Shown here: piece by piece, positions 8,735-18,248 of the stretch
Position numbering within the stretch: the first letter of the stretch is position 1
Layout: every line of letters begins with the position of its first letter
Assembly (NCBI GenBank): GCA_045639125.1
Contig: JAZUCL010000002.1
Location: forward strand, 1-62,627
Direction of reading: 5' to 3'
Source of the DNA: JAZUCL01 sp045639125
GTDB taxonomy: Bacteria; Bacillota; Clostridia; Oscillospirales; QAMX01
DNA: 62,627 bases
Translations under genes and position numbers: made by a program
Notes under the pieces: generated by a model
Database searches by the model: none
The model's input: only the letters and a program-made list of their open reading frames with translations
Told to the model about the DNA's origin: nothing

Positions 8735-9274
8735 GTGTTTATTATGTCACAAGTGCATGAAAAACCTGACCTTGAGCGGATGATGAACGACTATGGCAGT
8801 GACCTTCTGCGACTGTGTTATATGTATCTAAAAGACTACCAATTGGCAGAAGATGCCCTTCAGGACACGTTTTTCAAAGCATATTACAAGTATACTACTT
8901 TCAAAAAAGAAGCAAGTGAGAAAACTTGGATAACAAGTATCGCATGTAATGTATGCAAAGATTACATACGTAAGAAATCTTTCTCGGAACTGCCAGACGA
9001 TTTTGAAACATTTACGCCGATAGATGAAGAAGAATCGCCTGAAGCACTTGCTATTAAATCCACGGAAAATGCTGAGGTAATGCGTGCTGTCATGGATTTG
9101 CCTGACATATATCGCCAAACGATTATATTGTACTATTATGGCGGTTTTTCAACTGTGGAAATTGCAAATATACTAAAGACTGCAAAGCCTACAATCAATG
9201 TCAGGTTAAAACGTGCAAGAGATATTCTAAGAAAATCTTTAGAGGGGGTACACTCAAATGAAACGCCTCGATAA
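8735..9274 (+). CDS. ECF-type RNA polymerase sigma factor
   Basis: This protein of about 180 residues has sigma region 2 (LLRLCYMYLKDYQLAEDALQ, then FFKAYYKY and KTWITSIACNVCKDYIR) and region 4 (LPDIYRQTIILYYYGGFSTVEIA, with a helix-turn-helix to RLKRARDILRK). Regions 1 and 3 are absent, as in ECF factors. The start is the GTG at 8735, placed seven bases after GGAGGT. It overlaps the next gene by 17 bases, the usual arrangement for a sigma factor and its membrane partner, so it is probably held inactive by the N-terminal cytoplasmic part of that protein. Confidence 0.92.
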   Translation: MFIMSQVHEKPDLERMMNDYGSDLLRLCYMYLKDYQLAEDALQDTFFKAYYKYTTFKKEASEKTWITSIACNVCKDYIRKKSFSELPDDFETFTPIDEEESPEALAIKSTENAEVMRAVMDLPDIYRQTIILYYYGGFSTVEIANILKTAKPTINVRLKRARDILRKSLEGVHSNETPR

Positions 9275-12200
9275 ATTCAAACAAATTGCCGATGAGATGT
9301 TAAAGGATGTAACTCTCACCGATGAAACAAAGCAAAAAATCAGAGAGCGAATTGCAACATCAAAAAGGACATCTTTCAGACCTCTTCGCAAAATTACCGC
9401 ACTTGTTACAGCGGCTGCAATTATTCTATCTGTTGTATCGGTTTCACAAATTCTTCCTAATTTTAGTGGTAATTCGGCAACTGATGGTATAAGTTCTGAC
9501 CTTTTTCTCAATAGTGTATTTACAGTTTATGCAACTGACGAGGAAAAGGGCGGCATAGCAAATGACTCTGACTTTATATTAAAGACCGACAATAAAGATT
9601 TGACAGTCACAGACCTTAAAAATATGGTGTGGATTGACGATACTGAAATTGATATTGAAAAGTCTACTGACGGCGAATTCTATATTAGTACAGACGATGA
9701 ATTTGAAGAAAATTCAATTGTCAACGTCAATATTGGAATAAATAACGAAAAGCCTTTACGTTCTTGGGCGTTTCAGACGTCTGGTGCATTAAGTGTAACT
9801 GCAACAACACCCTCAAACAAATCTGTAGGCGGCAAGTGTAATAGCGGTATTGAAATTAGTTTCTCTTCTCAGATTGAAGAAAATCTTAATGAATATTTTG
9901 AAATTACGCCTATTACCGAGGGTCACTTTGAATACTACGGCAGAACTGCTGTATTTGTTCCTAATGATGATTTATTGCCGGCTACTGTGTACAACGTAAC
10001 AATTAAGGAGGGTTATTCTTCAGTTGTTGGTAAAGTTCTTGCTAAAGACTACTCATTCACTTTTAAGACAAACTATGGAAACTCTAACGATATTCCATAT
10101 CTTGAAACAAATATTTCCGAGGTGTTTGTGCCGGGCGACCCAATTTTAATAGAATTATTTGCAGACAATTATTATGACGATAAGGAAGCGAAAGTAACTG
10201 TATATGATTTCAAAACTTATAAGGAATATTGTAATGCTACAAAAATATTTTCAAAGTCTACTGTAAGTCAAATAACGATTGGTGAAAGTCTACTCGATAC
10301 CGGAAATTTGAATGTTGTCACATCATTTAATGACACTATTAAACGTGCAGGCTACTCTGCTTTTATCGTTCTTCCAGAATCGCTTCCTGTCGGATTTTAT
10401 CTTGCACAGGTAGAGTATGACGAAAATATCAGTATACAAAAACTAATTGAAGTCTCAAACACTTCTGTATTCTCTCTTTCCGTTAATGACGGTATTTTGG
10501 TATGGGCAAACAATACTTTAACTGCAAAGCCTATTGAAAACGAAGTTGTATCAATAGATATTGGTACAAGTGTTTATGAAATGAAAACCGACAAAAATGG
10601 TGTCGCATTATTTGAGGATTTGGAACCCTCGTCATTCTATAGTCAAAATGCAGTACTTTCAGTTGGTACGCAATTTGTCGATGTAATTTCCGTTGATAAC
10701 TATTGGCAAAGCAGTGGATCAAGTGACTCACGATTTGTTATGACCTATACTGACAGAGAGGCATATCTGCCGACAGATACAGTGAAACTGTGGGGTGTTA
10801 TCTACGACAGAAACCACGCAACAGATAAGTTTGACTTAACACTTGAACTCGGCATTAGTGAAAGCCCTGAAGCATCATATCCTGTAACTGTTGCAGAAGA
10901 TGGCAGTTTTTTGCTAGAGATACCATTAAAGAGTCATGAGTCTGGTTATTTGGAAATGCGTATTTGTGAAGATGATGACACAATTTATACGGACCACATC
11001 AATATAATTGACTATACATCACCTGTCTACACGCTAAAAGTGCAGACAGACCGTGACTACTATCGTGCAGGTGAAACAGTCAATTTCACGGCAGTGGCTG
11101 AGTTTTTTGACAAAACTCCTGCAAGTGGTTTAGAAATAACATACTATCCTGAAACTGAAAGTTTTGATGAAATCACAGACAGTAACGGAAAAGCGTACTT
11201 CACACGCACTATGGAAAATGATGTTGATTCATGGTATCCAAAAAGTTACATGGAATACTTTACAACTACAGGTGCAGAGGATGTTTATTCTTATGCATAC
11301 GCTAATTTCATGTACTTCCCAACTGACTATATGCTTTCAGTTGAGGACAGCGAAAATGGTTCAATAATTATTTCATCAAATGAAATTGACTATTCAAAGT
11401 TGGATACATCGGTAACATTTGATAAGGATACTGTTCGTGGCAAGCCAAGTAATATTAGCGGTAAAATTGATATTTTCAGGTGCTACTATAAAAAGACGCT
11501 AATCGGAGAGGATTACGATTTTATTAACAAAGTAAATGTACCTAAATATGACTATGAGTACATGGAAGAGAGCATCATATCTCAAAACTTTACAACTGTA
11601 GATGGAAAGTACAAAACTAATGAATTTATAGTTGATAAAAGTGGTGAGTCTTGGTATCGCTACGATATTTCCTATGTAAATCCTGATGGTGTTGAGTGTT
11701 TTGACTTTCATAATCTACACCCAAACAATAGAATACTTTTCGATAAGTATAGTAGAGAACTGTCCTACGGTAATAAATCGTATGTGTATGTTCCATACAA
11801 TGAAACTGTAACAATTCCTGTTGTTGATGCTGACTCTATACAAGTTGAGAACGGTTCAATATTGAGCGTTATTACAACCGATAGAGTTGAAAAGTATATT
11901 AGAAGTTACGGCAACGAATATAATGATGTTTTAGATGCGTCTCTATTACCAAACTACAATCTCACTGGTGCTTATTTTGACGGTCGTCACGTATATAAAA
12001 TAAACACAGTTGACGTATGCCTTGAAACGTCATCACTATCCCTTGACGTTTCAATTGAAACGGATAAGGAAACTTATAAGCCTAACGAAAAGGTTTTTGC
12101 AACTGTAAATGTCAAGGACTTAAATGGTAAAAATGTTAAAGATGCATCATTTGTACTTAATATTACAGATGAGGCAGCATTTGCAGTTTTAGATCAAAGT

Positions 12201-14159
12201 TTTGATGGTGCTGCTGCACTTTACGAAACAAAATATTACCCAAATCCATTAACGTACACATCGTATAAGGAACATAGTTTCAATACTCGTCTATTTGCCG
12301 AGGGTGGCGGTGAAGGCGGCAATGAAGGTGTTAGAAGTAACTTTGTTGATAACGCTGCATTTATTAGTGGAGTTACTGACTCAGACGGAACAGCAAATGT
12401 TGAATTTAATCTCCCCGACAATTTAACAGCATGGCGAATTACTGCCGTTTCGTCAAAAGAGACTTCAGATGTACCTCTTGCAGGTAGCGTTACAAAAACA
12501 ATATCGTCAAAACTTGACTATTTTATAAATCCGGTAATCAACGACAAATTTACTTTTGGTGACGATGTTGTATTCTCACTTCGTGCATCAGGTAACAACG
12601 TCCATGGTACAAACAACTTCACCGTAACAGTAACGTCAAAGAGTGCCGGTTTTGAGCCTATTGTCACCTCTGCAGCGACAGAAAATTCCGAATTTACCTA
12701 TGTAAATGTCGGTAAACTTCCTGTTGGCAGTTATACTATTACTATCAAAGCAATCAATGAAACGTCTTCTGACGCAATGCTTCTTGATTTCGATGTAATT
12801 TCATCGGGATATGAGATAAATCGAAGCGAATCTATCGACTTATCAAAGCCATTAGATATTTCACCAACTCGTTTTCCTGTAAAACTAATGTGCTACAATT
12901 CCCGTATGAGAAAATACTTTGACACTCTTATGTCCTTGTATACAAATAATAGTGTTCGTTCTGATGTAAAACTTGGTCGTGCAGTCGCACTCGATTTACT
13001 TCATGAATTTGATGAGGAGCAATATCAGCCTATTTCAGCACCTCTTGACATTCAAACTGTTCGTGGTATTAAACTGCTCCCCTACACCGATGACGATCCA
13101 TTACTTACAGCAAAGTCACTTATATGTGCCCCTGACTATGTAAATGCAACCTACGCTACTATGTTTTTTAATGAAGTTATTGATAATCGTGACTCATCTG
13201 AACGTGACGTATATGTATCGTATATGGGACTTGCAAGCCAAAAGGAGCCTGTCTTAAATGACATTCGTTATTTGCTAAAGTCAAATGATGCTGAATGTGA
13301 ATTGCTTGTATATCTTTATACGGCACTTGCACTTATCGGTGATACGCAAGCGGCGTATGATTGGCTCAATTCAAATATGCCAAATAAACTTAGCGAAGAT
13401 ACAGTAGAATTTTACGCAGACTGTACTTTTCTTGCTCAAATTCTTTCACACCCAGCCGCTGATTCGATGTTTGATACATTGATTTCTTTCAATTCAAATA
13501 CGTATCTGCCTATATTTGAAAAGATAAACTTTTTGTACTCTCATAAGGATATGGCTCTCGAGCCTGTTACTTTGACGATTACAAATAATGGCGAAAAGCA
13601 AGAATTTGAACTTGATTATGAGCCTTGCATAGTAGCATTAAATTCTACTGAAAATGTTTTATTTGACACAAATGACGGTAATGCTGAGGCAATAGCAGTT
13701 TATACAGGTTCACTTGGCGAACTGCACGAAGAAAACGGTAATCTCAAATACGCTTCCATATCTAAGAAATATGAGCCGATTACGACTGATGGAGTTCTTA
13801 GTGTAGGCGACAAAGTCCGTGTCACAATAGATGTAACTATAGATTCGTCTAACACCGATGAAATGCCTCCTATATTCACTCTTTATGACATCGTTCCGTC
13901 AGGTATGCGTTTTATAAAGAGTAACTATAATTACAATTCAGGTTGGCGTTTATCAAATAACGAAGACGGTAGAGTAACATTCACTATAATACCAAATTCC
14001 ACAAGTGGTAACGAGGAAGATTTAACAACTTCATTCTCTATTGTATACTATGTGCGTTGTGCATTAAGTGGTGAATTTGTTGCTGAACCTTGTGTGCTTC
14101 AAAATCCAACAACAAACGAAATGCTGTTATCTGACGAAAAGGTGGTAAGTATTAAATGA
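9258..14159 (+). CDS. Giant membrane-anchored alpha-2-macroglobulin-like protein, probable anti-sigma fusion, 1633 aa
   Basis: Residues 1 to 45 are short, charged and cytoplasmic; 46 to 66 form one membrane helix; the rest is extracytoplasmic. About 177 to 273 is an Ig-like (Big-type) domain. Macroglobulin-like beta domains follow, including a YLPTDTVKLWG/REAYLP segment near residue 500. The signature LPDNLTAWRITAVSS near 1050 marks the alpha-2-macroglobulin core. A helical region follows where the thioester domain should be, but no CxEQ motif is present, so it belongs to the thioester-less type. The C-terminus has a DUF11-like beta domain. Direct overlap with an ECF sigma gene suggests the cytoplasmic tail is an anti-sigma factor, though no zinc-type anti-sigma motif is visible. 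Confidence 0.82.
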   Translation: MKRLDKFKQIADEMLKDVTLTDETKQKIRERIATSKRTSFRPLRKITALVTAAAIILSVVSVSQILPNFSGNSATDGISSDLFLNSVFTVYATDEEKGGIANDSDFILKTDNKDLTVTDLKNMVWIDDTEIDIEKSTDGEFYISTDDEFEENSIVNVNIGINNEKPLRSWAFQTSGALSVTATTPSNKSVGGKCNSGIEISFSSQIEENLNEYFEITPITEGHFEYYGRTAVFVPNDDLLPATVYNVTIKEGYSSVVGKVLAKDYSFTFKTNYGNSNDIPYLETNISEVFVPGDPILIELFADNYYDDKEAKVTVYDFKTYKEYCNATKIFSKSTVSQITIGESLLDTGNLNVVTSFNDTIKRAGYSAFIVLPESLPVGFYLAQVEYDENISIQKLIEVSNTSVFSLSVNDGILVWANNTLTAKPIENEVVSIDIGTSVYEMKTDKNGVALFEDLEPSSFYSQNAVLSVGTQFVDVISVDNYWQSSGSSDSRFVMTYTDREAYLPTDTVKLWGVIYDRNHATDKFDLTLELGISESPEASYPVTVAEDGSFLLEIPLKSHESGYLEMRICEDDDTIYTDHINIIDYTSPVYTLKVQTDRDYYRAGETVNFTAVAEFFDKTPASGLEITYYPETESFDEITDSNGKAYFTRTMENDVDSWYPKSYMEYFTTTGAEDVYSYAYANFMYFPTDYMLSVEDSENGSIIISSNEIDYSKLDTSVTFDKDTVRGKPSNISGKIDIFRCYYKKTLIGEDYDFINKVNVPKYDYEYMEESIISQNFTTVDGKYKTNEFIVDKSGESWYRYDISYVNPDGVECFDFHNLHPNNRILFDKYSRELSYGNKSYVYVPYNETVTIPVVDADSIQVENGSILSVITTDRVEKYIRSYGNEYNDVLDASLLPNYNLTGAYFDGRHVYKINTVDVCLETSSLSLDVSIETDKETYKPNEKVFATVNVKDLNGKNVKDASFVLNITDEAAFAVLDQSFDGAAALYETKYYPNPLTYTSYKEHSFNTRLFAEGGGEGGNEGVRSNFVDNAAFISGVTDSDGTANVEFNLPDNLTAWRITAVSSKETSDVPLAGSVTKTISSKLDYFINPVINDKFTFGDDVVFSLRASGNNVHGTNNFTVTVTSKSAGFEPIVTSAATENSEFTYVNVGKLPVGSYTITIKAINETSSDAMLLDFDVISSGYEINRSESIDLSKPLDISPTRFPVKLMCYNSRMRKYFDTLMSLYTNNSVRSDVKLGRAVALDLLHEFDEEQYQPISAPLDIQTVRGIKLLPYTDDDPLLTAKSLICAPDYVNATYATMFFNEVIDNRDSSERDVYVSYMGLASQKEPVLNDIRYLLKSNDAECELLVYLYTALALIGDTQAAYDWLNSNMPNKLSEDTVEFYADCTFLAQILSHPAADSMFDTLISFNSNTYLPIFEKINFLYSHKDMALEPVTLTITNNGEKQEFELDYEPCIVALNSTENVLFDTNDGNAEAIAVYTGSLGELHEENGNLKYASISKKYEPITTDGVLSVGDKVRVTIDVTIDSSNTDEMPPIFTLYDIVPSGMRFIKSNYNYNSGWRLSNNEDGRVTFTIIPNSTSGNEEDLTTSFSIVYYVRCALSGEFVAEPCVLQNPTTNEMLLSDEKVVSIK

Positions 14160-15067
14160 CAAATGGCAATACACATAGAAAAATGCAGAACAAAATTATA
14201 CTATGTACTGCACTACTTATGTGTATTGCCTTTCTATTTTTGTCTGCGTGTTCTCCTAAAAATGATGACACTATTACATTATTAGTTCCAAAACCGATGG
14301 TCTGTAATTTCTATGACGAGTCACTATTAAATGCTAATTCTTTTGTTTCTAAACCCTATGAGTTTGACGCAACTCTTACGTCTGCCGTTGTTCCACATCA
14401 CGCTCCACATCTTGATTTGCTTTGTTCACTTCTTTCAAGTGATTCTGTGCAAAATGCAGACTATGAGTTAGTTATCGTAATCGGTCCAAATCACACAGGT
14501 AACGGCTCTGCTATACAAGTGACCGGTAATGGATATGTATGGAATAATGGTTCTATTTCAGGCGATATTGAGTCTACAAACGTAATATACGAAGATTTTA
14601 GACTTCGCTCCGCAAGAGATACAACCTTATTTGAAAGCGACCATTCAGTATCTGTTTTAATGCCATATATTGGCTACTATCTCCCAGATGTAAGCACGAT
14701 AGGTATTTTGCTATCCAGCAACGTAAACTCGTTAGAATTAGAGGCACTGTGCGAAGATTTACAGTACATAAGCGAAAGACAAAGAACTCTTATTTTATTC
14801 TCAGTTGATTTTTCTCACTATGAAACACCGAGTAATGGTACAAAATTTGATGATGAAACAAAATTAGCAATAAGAGAGCAACAGTTTAACAAGATACTTT
14901 CGTGGGGTAATGAACATTTTGATTCACCACAGGCAATATCATTATTTCTTAAATATTCTAATTTATCAGAATCAAAAGTATATGAAATTGACTACCGCCA
15001 AACTATATTCAAGGAAAATGGCAAAAAACAGTCCATGTCATACTTTGTATTCGCTGGAATTAAATAG
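14156..15067 (+). CDS. Memo-family (AmmeMemoRadiSam protein B) lipoprotein
   Basis: This 303-residue protein carries a lipoprotein signal with the box LFLSAC (Cys32). The remainder is a Memo-like domain related to extradiol dioxygenases, with the metal-site motifs VVPHHAPH and VDFSHY. Most bacterial Memo proteins are cytoplasmic and travel with AmmeMemoRadiSam partners. This one is exported and instead overlaps the alpha-2-macroglobulin-like gene by four bases (ATGA), so all three genes from 8735 form one operon. Its substrate is unknown. Confidence 0.85.
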   Translation: MTNGNTHRKMQNKIILCTALLMCIAFLFLSACSPKNDDTITLLVPKPMVCNFYDESLLNANSFVSKPYEFDATLTSAVVPHHAPHLDLLCSLLSSDSVQNADYELVIVIGPNHTGNGSAIQVTGNGYVWNNGSISGDIESTNVIYEDFRLRSARDTTLFESDHSVSVLMPYIGYYLPDVSTIGILLSSNVNSLELEALCEDLQYISERQRTLILFSVDFSHYETPSNGTKFDDETKLAIREQQFNKILSWGNEHFDSPQAISLFLKYSNLSESKVYEIDYRQTIFKENGKKQSMSYFVFAGIK

Positions 15068-15072
15068 TAAAA

Positions 15073-15139
15073 AGAAAGAGAGCCTTATTTTGGCAAAGTA
15101 TTGTGTAAAACACACTGTGCCGAATAATGCTCTCTTTTA
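15073..15139. terminator. Bidirectional terminator between Memo gene and gdhA
   Basis: AAAGAGAGC with an imperfect TTATT/GGCA extension pairs with TGCC/ATAA and GCTCTCTTTT. T runs lie on both outer sides, so it can serve both converging genes. Confidence 0.65.
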
Positions 15140-15142
15140 CTA

Positions 15143-16492
15143 TTAAAATGTAATTCCGTATGCCATCATTGCATCTGCAACCTTTAAGAAACCAGCGATA
15201 TTTGCACCTGCTACAAGATTTCCAGCCATATCATATTCTTCTGCTGCACTACAAGTATGATGATATATGTTTTTCATAATCTCAGCAAGTTTTGAGTCAA
15301 CCTCCTGGAACGACCAACCCATACGAATACTATTCTGACTCATTTCAAGACCTGATGTAGCCACACCACCTGCATTAGCCGCTTTGCCCGGTGCAAACAA
15401 TACATTATTTTCCATAAGATATGATGCGGCCTCCGGAGTTGTAGGCATATTTGCTCCCTCACATACAGCGATACAACCGTTTTTGGCAAGTTCTATAGCA
15501 GAGTCAAGGGAAAGTTCATTTTGAGTCGCACAAGGTAAAGCAATTTGACATGGAATTGTCCATATTCCCTTACAACCCACATGATACTGTGCGGATGGGA
15601 CTTTAGACACATATTCAGAAATTCTGCCACGTCGGTCCTCCTTAATCGTCTTTACAACATCAAGACGAATACCGTCTTTATCGTAAATATAACCATTTGA
15701 GTCGCTAAGTGCTATTACCTTAGCACCAAGCATTGTTGCCTTTTCAGCCGCATAAATTGCAACGTTACCAGAACCTGAAATTACAACAGTTTTGCCCTCC
15801 ATGGAATTATTATTATTTTCAAGCATCTCTTGTGTAAAATAGCAAAGACCATATCCTGTTGCTTGCTTACGAGCCTCACTTCCGCCATAAGTAGCACCTT
15901 TACCCGTAAGTACACCGGTTGCATTATTCATTATTCGCTTATACTGTCCGTACATAAAGCCAATTTCACGGGCACCAACGCCAATATCACCGGCAGGAAC
16001 GTCAGTATCAGCACCGATATGCTTAGCAAGTTCTGTCATGAAACTTTGACAAAAACGCATTATCTCTCCATCACTTTTACCCTTTGGGTCGAAATTAGAA
16101 CCACCCTTTGCACCGCCCATCGGTAATCCTGTTAGTGAATTTTTGAAAATTTGTTCGAAACCAAGGAACTTCAAAATACTTGAATTTACGCTTGGATGAA
16201 AACGTAAACCTCCTTTATATGGACCAATTGCTGAACTGAACTGGACTCTCCAGCCCCTATTGACATTGACAATGCCGTTATCGTCTACCCATGAAACACG
16301 AAATTGAATTACACGCTCCGGCTCAACAATACGATCTATAACGCCTGCCTTAACAATATCCAAACGGCGTTTAACAACCGGTTCAAGTGAATATAGCACT
16401 TCATGTACCGCTTGATGAAACTCATGTTCATACATATTTCTTTTACAAACATCATGATAGACCTTTTCAAGATAACTATTGGAAAAAGCCAT
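15143..16492 (-). CDS. gdhA: NADP-type glutamate dehydrogenase, 449 aa
   Basis: The enzyme interconverts 2-oxoglutarate plus ammonia and glutamate and is the likely ammonia-assimilation route. The substrate-site segment PMGGAKGGSNFDPKGKS and the following DTDVPAGDIGVGAREIGFM are diagnostic. The nucleotide-binding fold contains SGSGNVAIYAAEKA. Length and motifs match the hexameric GdhA class. An open frame extends to 16564, but the ATG at 16490-16492 follows AAAGGAG and starts MAFSNSYLEKVY, so that start is taken. The gene is transcribed alone, diverging from a DUF2752 gene. Confidence 0.96.
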   Translation of the reverse strand: MAFSNSYLEKVYHDVCKRNMYEHEFHQAVHEVLYSLEPVVKRRLDIVKAGVIDRIVEPERVIQFRVSWVDDNGIVNVNRGWRVQFSSAIGPYKGGLRFHPSVNSSILKFLGFEQIFKNSLTGLPMGGAKGGSNFDPKGKSDGEIMRFCQSFMTELAKHIGADTDVPAGDIGVGAREIGFMYGQYKRIMNNATGVLTGKGATYGGSEARKQATGYGLCYFTQEMLENNNNSMEGKTVVISGSGNVAIYAAEKATMLGAKVIALSDSNGYIYDKDGIRLDVVKTIKEDRRGRISEYVSKVPSAQYHVGCKGIWTIPCQIALPCATQNELSLDSAIELAKNGCIAVCEGANMPTTPEAASYLMENNVLFAPGKAANAGGVATSGLEMSQNSIRMGWSFQEVDSKLAEIMKNIYHHTCSAAEEYDMAGNLVAGANIAGFLKVADAMMAYGITF

Positions 16493-16601
16493 TATAAAAA
16501 CTCCTTTATTCTTAATATTAAACTGAAATTTCTTTCTATTTGCACAGTGGTATGTTATAATCATATATGAAAATATACTTTAATTATATGAGGTAAATTA
16601 T

Positions 16602-16949
16602 ATGAGTCGTATAAATTTTCTTGCATTGCGAATGGCGTTTTATTTTTCTATTATTATCGCTTTTACTCTTATCCCCGTTTCCTTTGTTGAACAAGGGTCT
16701 ATTTGCCTTATATATTTGACTTTTGGCGTTAAGTGTTTCACCTGTGGCATTACACGTGGAGTCTCTAATTTCTTTCATGGAAACTTCTTGACTGCTTTTA
16801 AGTTTAATCCTTTAACGTATGCTGTTATATCTCTATTCTTTCTGTTTATAATAAGTGATATACTTTTATTTTTCCGTCTTAAAAAATACGATGATGGGAA
16901 ATATAGTATTTTTGAAAGTATTTTCTACTTTGTTTTTCCAAAAAAATGA
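16602..16949 (+). CDS. DUF2752 membrane protein
   Basis: This 115-residue protein has three predicted membrane helices. The motif KCFTCGITR followed by a helix start with NPL (FKFNPLTYA) is the signature of the DUF2752 family, whose function is unknown. GAGGT lies seven bases before the ATG. An extended -10 box (TGTTATAAT, 16553-16561) lies upstream, diverging from gdhA. Confidence 0.85.
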   Translation: MSRINFLALRMAFYFSIIIAFTLIPVSFVEQGSICLIYLTFGVKCFTCGITRGVSNFFHGNFLTAFKFNPLTYAVISLFFLFIISDILLFFRLKKYDDGKYSIFESIFYFVFPKK

Positions 16950-17115
16950 ATTATCAAACTAAGTGCAACAAAAATTAATATTATTTTCAAATAAATCAAT
17001 ATGTTGGTATGTCGTAAACATTTGTCCAATTTCTTTCTATCTCTCTTGATAAGATACTAACATTTCGTCATATTAACTAGGCTATTTTTCTATAACAATT
17101 TCCTTGAAACTAAAA

Positions 17116-17148
17116 TGAATGAGTTCGGTACAATACCGAACTCATTCA
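17116..17148. terminator. Perfect hairpin, probable terminator
   Basis: Fifteen pairs (TGAATGAGTTCGGTA with its complement) enclose a CAA loop. The minus strand continues into TTTTAG, so it may end the GGGtGRT operon 85 bases downstream of its stop. The T tract is weak. Confidence 0.55.
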
Positions 17149-17232
17149 CTACTAATTTAATATTTAATTTTGTCTAAACTTTGGGGTTCACTTCAATTCT
17201 CTGCAGACTTTATATATTTAATTAAAATGGAG

Positions 17233-18231
17233 TTACTTTGCAGATTCTTCGATAGCAACAGCAACTGCAACAGTCATACCAACCATTGGATTGTTACCAG
17301 CACCGATAAGTCCCATCATCTCAACGTGAGCAGGAACAGAGGAAGAACCAGCGAACTGAGCATCGCCGTGCATACGACCCATAGTATCGGTCAAGCCGTA
17401 GGAAGCAGGGCCTGCAGCCATGTTATCGGGGTGAAGTGTTCTACCTGTACCACCACCGGATGCAACAGAGAAGTACTTCTTTCCGTTCTCAATTGCCCAC
17501 TTCTTATATGTGCCTGCAACAGGATGCTGGAAACGAGTGGGGTTAGTAGAGTTACCTGTAATTGAAACGTCAACGCCCTCATGTTTCATTACAGCAACGC
17601 CTTCCTGAACGTCGTTACAGCCGTAGCATTTAACCTTAGCCTTATCGCCGTTTGAATATGCCTTCTCACGAACGATAGTCAACTCGTCTGTGTAGAAGTT
17701 GTAGTCGGTTTCAACATAAGTAAATCCGTTAATTCTGGAAATAATGAATGCAGCGTCTTTACCAAGACCATTCAAAATAACACGGAGAGGTTCTTTACGA
17801 ACCTTATTTGCAGTCTTTGCAATACCGATTGCACCCTCTGCTGCAGCAAAGGACTCGTGACCTGCAAGGAAGCAGAAACACTTAGTTTCTTCACGAAGAA
17901 GCATAGCAGCAAGATTGCCATGACCAAGACCAACCTTACGGTTGTCTGCAACAGAACCGGGGATACAGAATGCCTGGAGACCGATACCAATTGCCTCAGC
18001 AGCCTCAGAAGCGGTTTTGATGCCCTTCTTGATTGCGATTGCAGCACCGAGTGTATATGCCCAACTTGCATTCTCAAATGCAATAGGCTGAACACCCTTT
18101 ACAATAGCATCAACATCAATGCCTTTTGCAAGACAAAGTTCTCTTGCTTCGTCAAGTGAAGTAAAACCATACTCTGCAAGATACTTATTGATCGTATCAA
18201 TACGTCTTTCGTAACCTTCAAAATGTGCCAT
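17233..18231 (-). CDS. GGGtGRT family protein
   Basis: This 332-residue protein contains the name-giving motif ASGGGTGRTLHPDN near residue 257 and the conserved GLGHGNLAAMLLREE and GHESFAAAEGA segments. The family is common in anaerobic Clostridia and has no established biochemical role. The gene lies 17 bases downstream of a NifU-like scaffold gene in the same direction, an association I recall as typical of the family. Several cysteines (CFCF, CYGC) could bind a cofactor. A role with Fe-S clusters is inference from context. Confidence 0.88.
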   Translation of the reverse strand: MAHFEGYERRIDTINKYLAEYGFTSLDEARELCLAKGIDVDAIVKGVQPIAFENASWAYTLGAAIAIKKGIKTASEAAEAIGIGLQAFCIPGSVADNRKVGLGHGNLAAMLLREETKCFCFLAGHESFAAAEGAIGIAKTANKVRKEPLRVILNGLGKDAAFIISRINGFTYVETDYNFYTDELTIVREKAYSNGDKAKVKCYGCNDVQEGVAVMKHEGVDVSITGNSTNPTRFQHPVAGTYKKWAIENGKKYFSVASGGGTGRTLHPDNMAAGPASYGLTDTMGRMHGDAQFAGSSSVPAHVEMMGLIGAGNNPMVGMTVAVAVAIEESAK

Positions 18232-18248
18232 CTATGTATCCTCCCTTC

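Noticed and set aside
9258..14159. Thioester-type alpha-2-macroglobulin
   Set aside because: No CxEQ motif was found in the region after the LPDNLTAWR signature.
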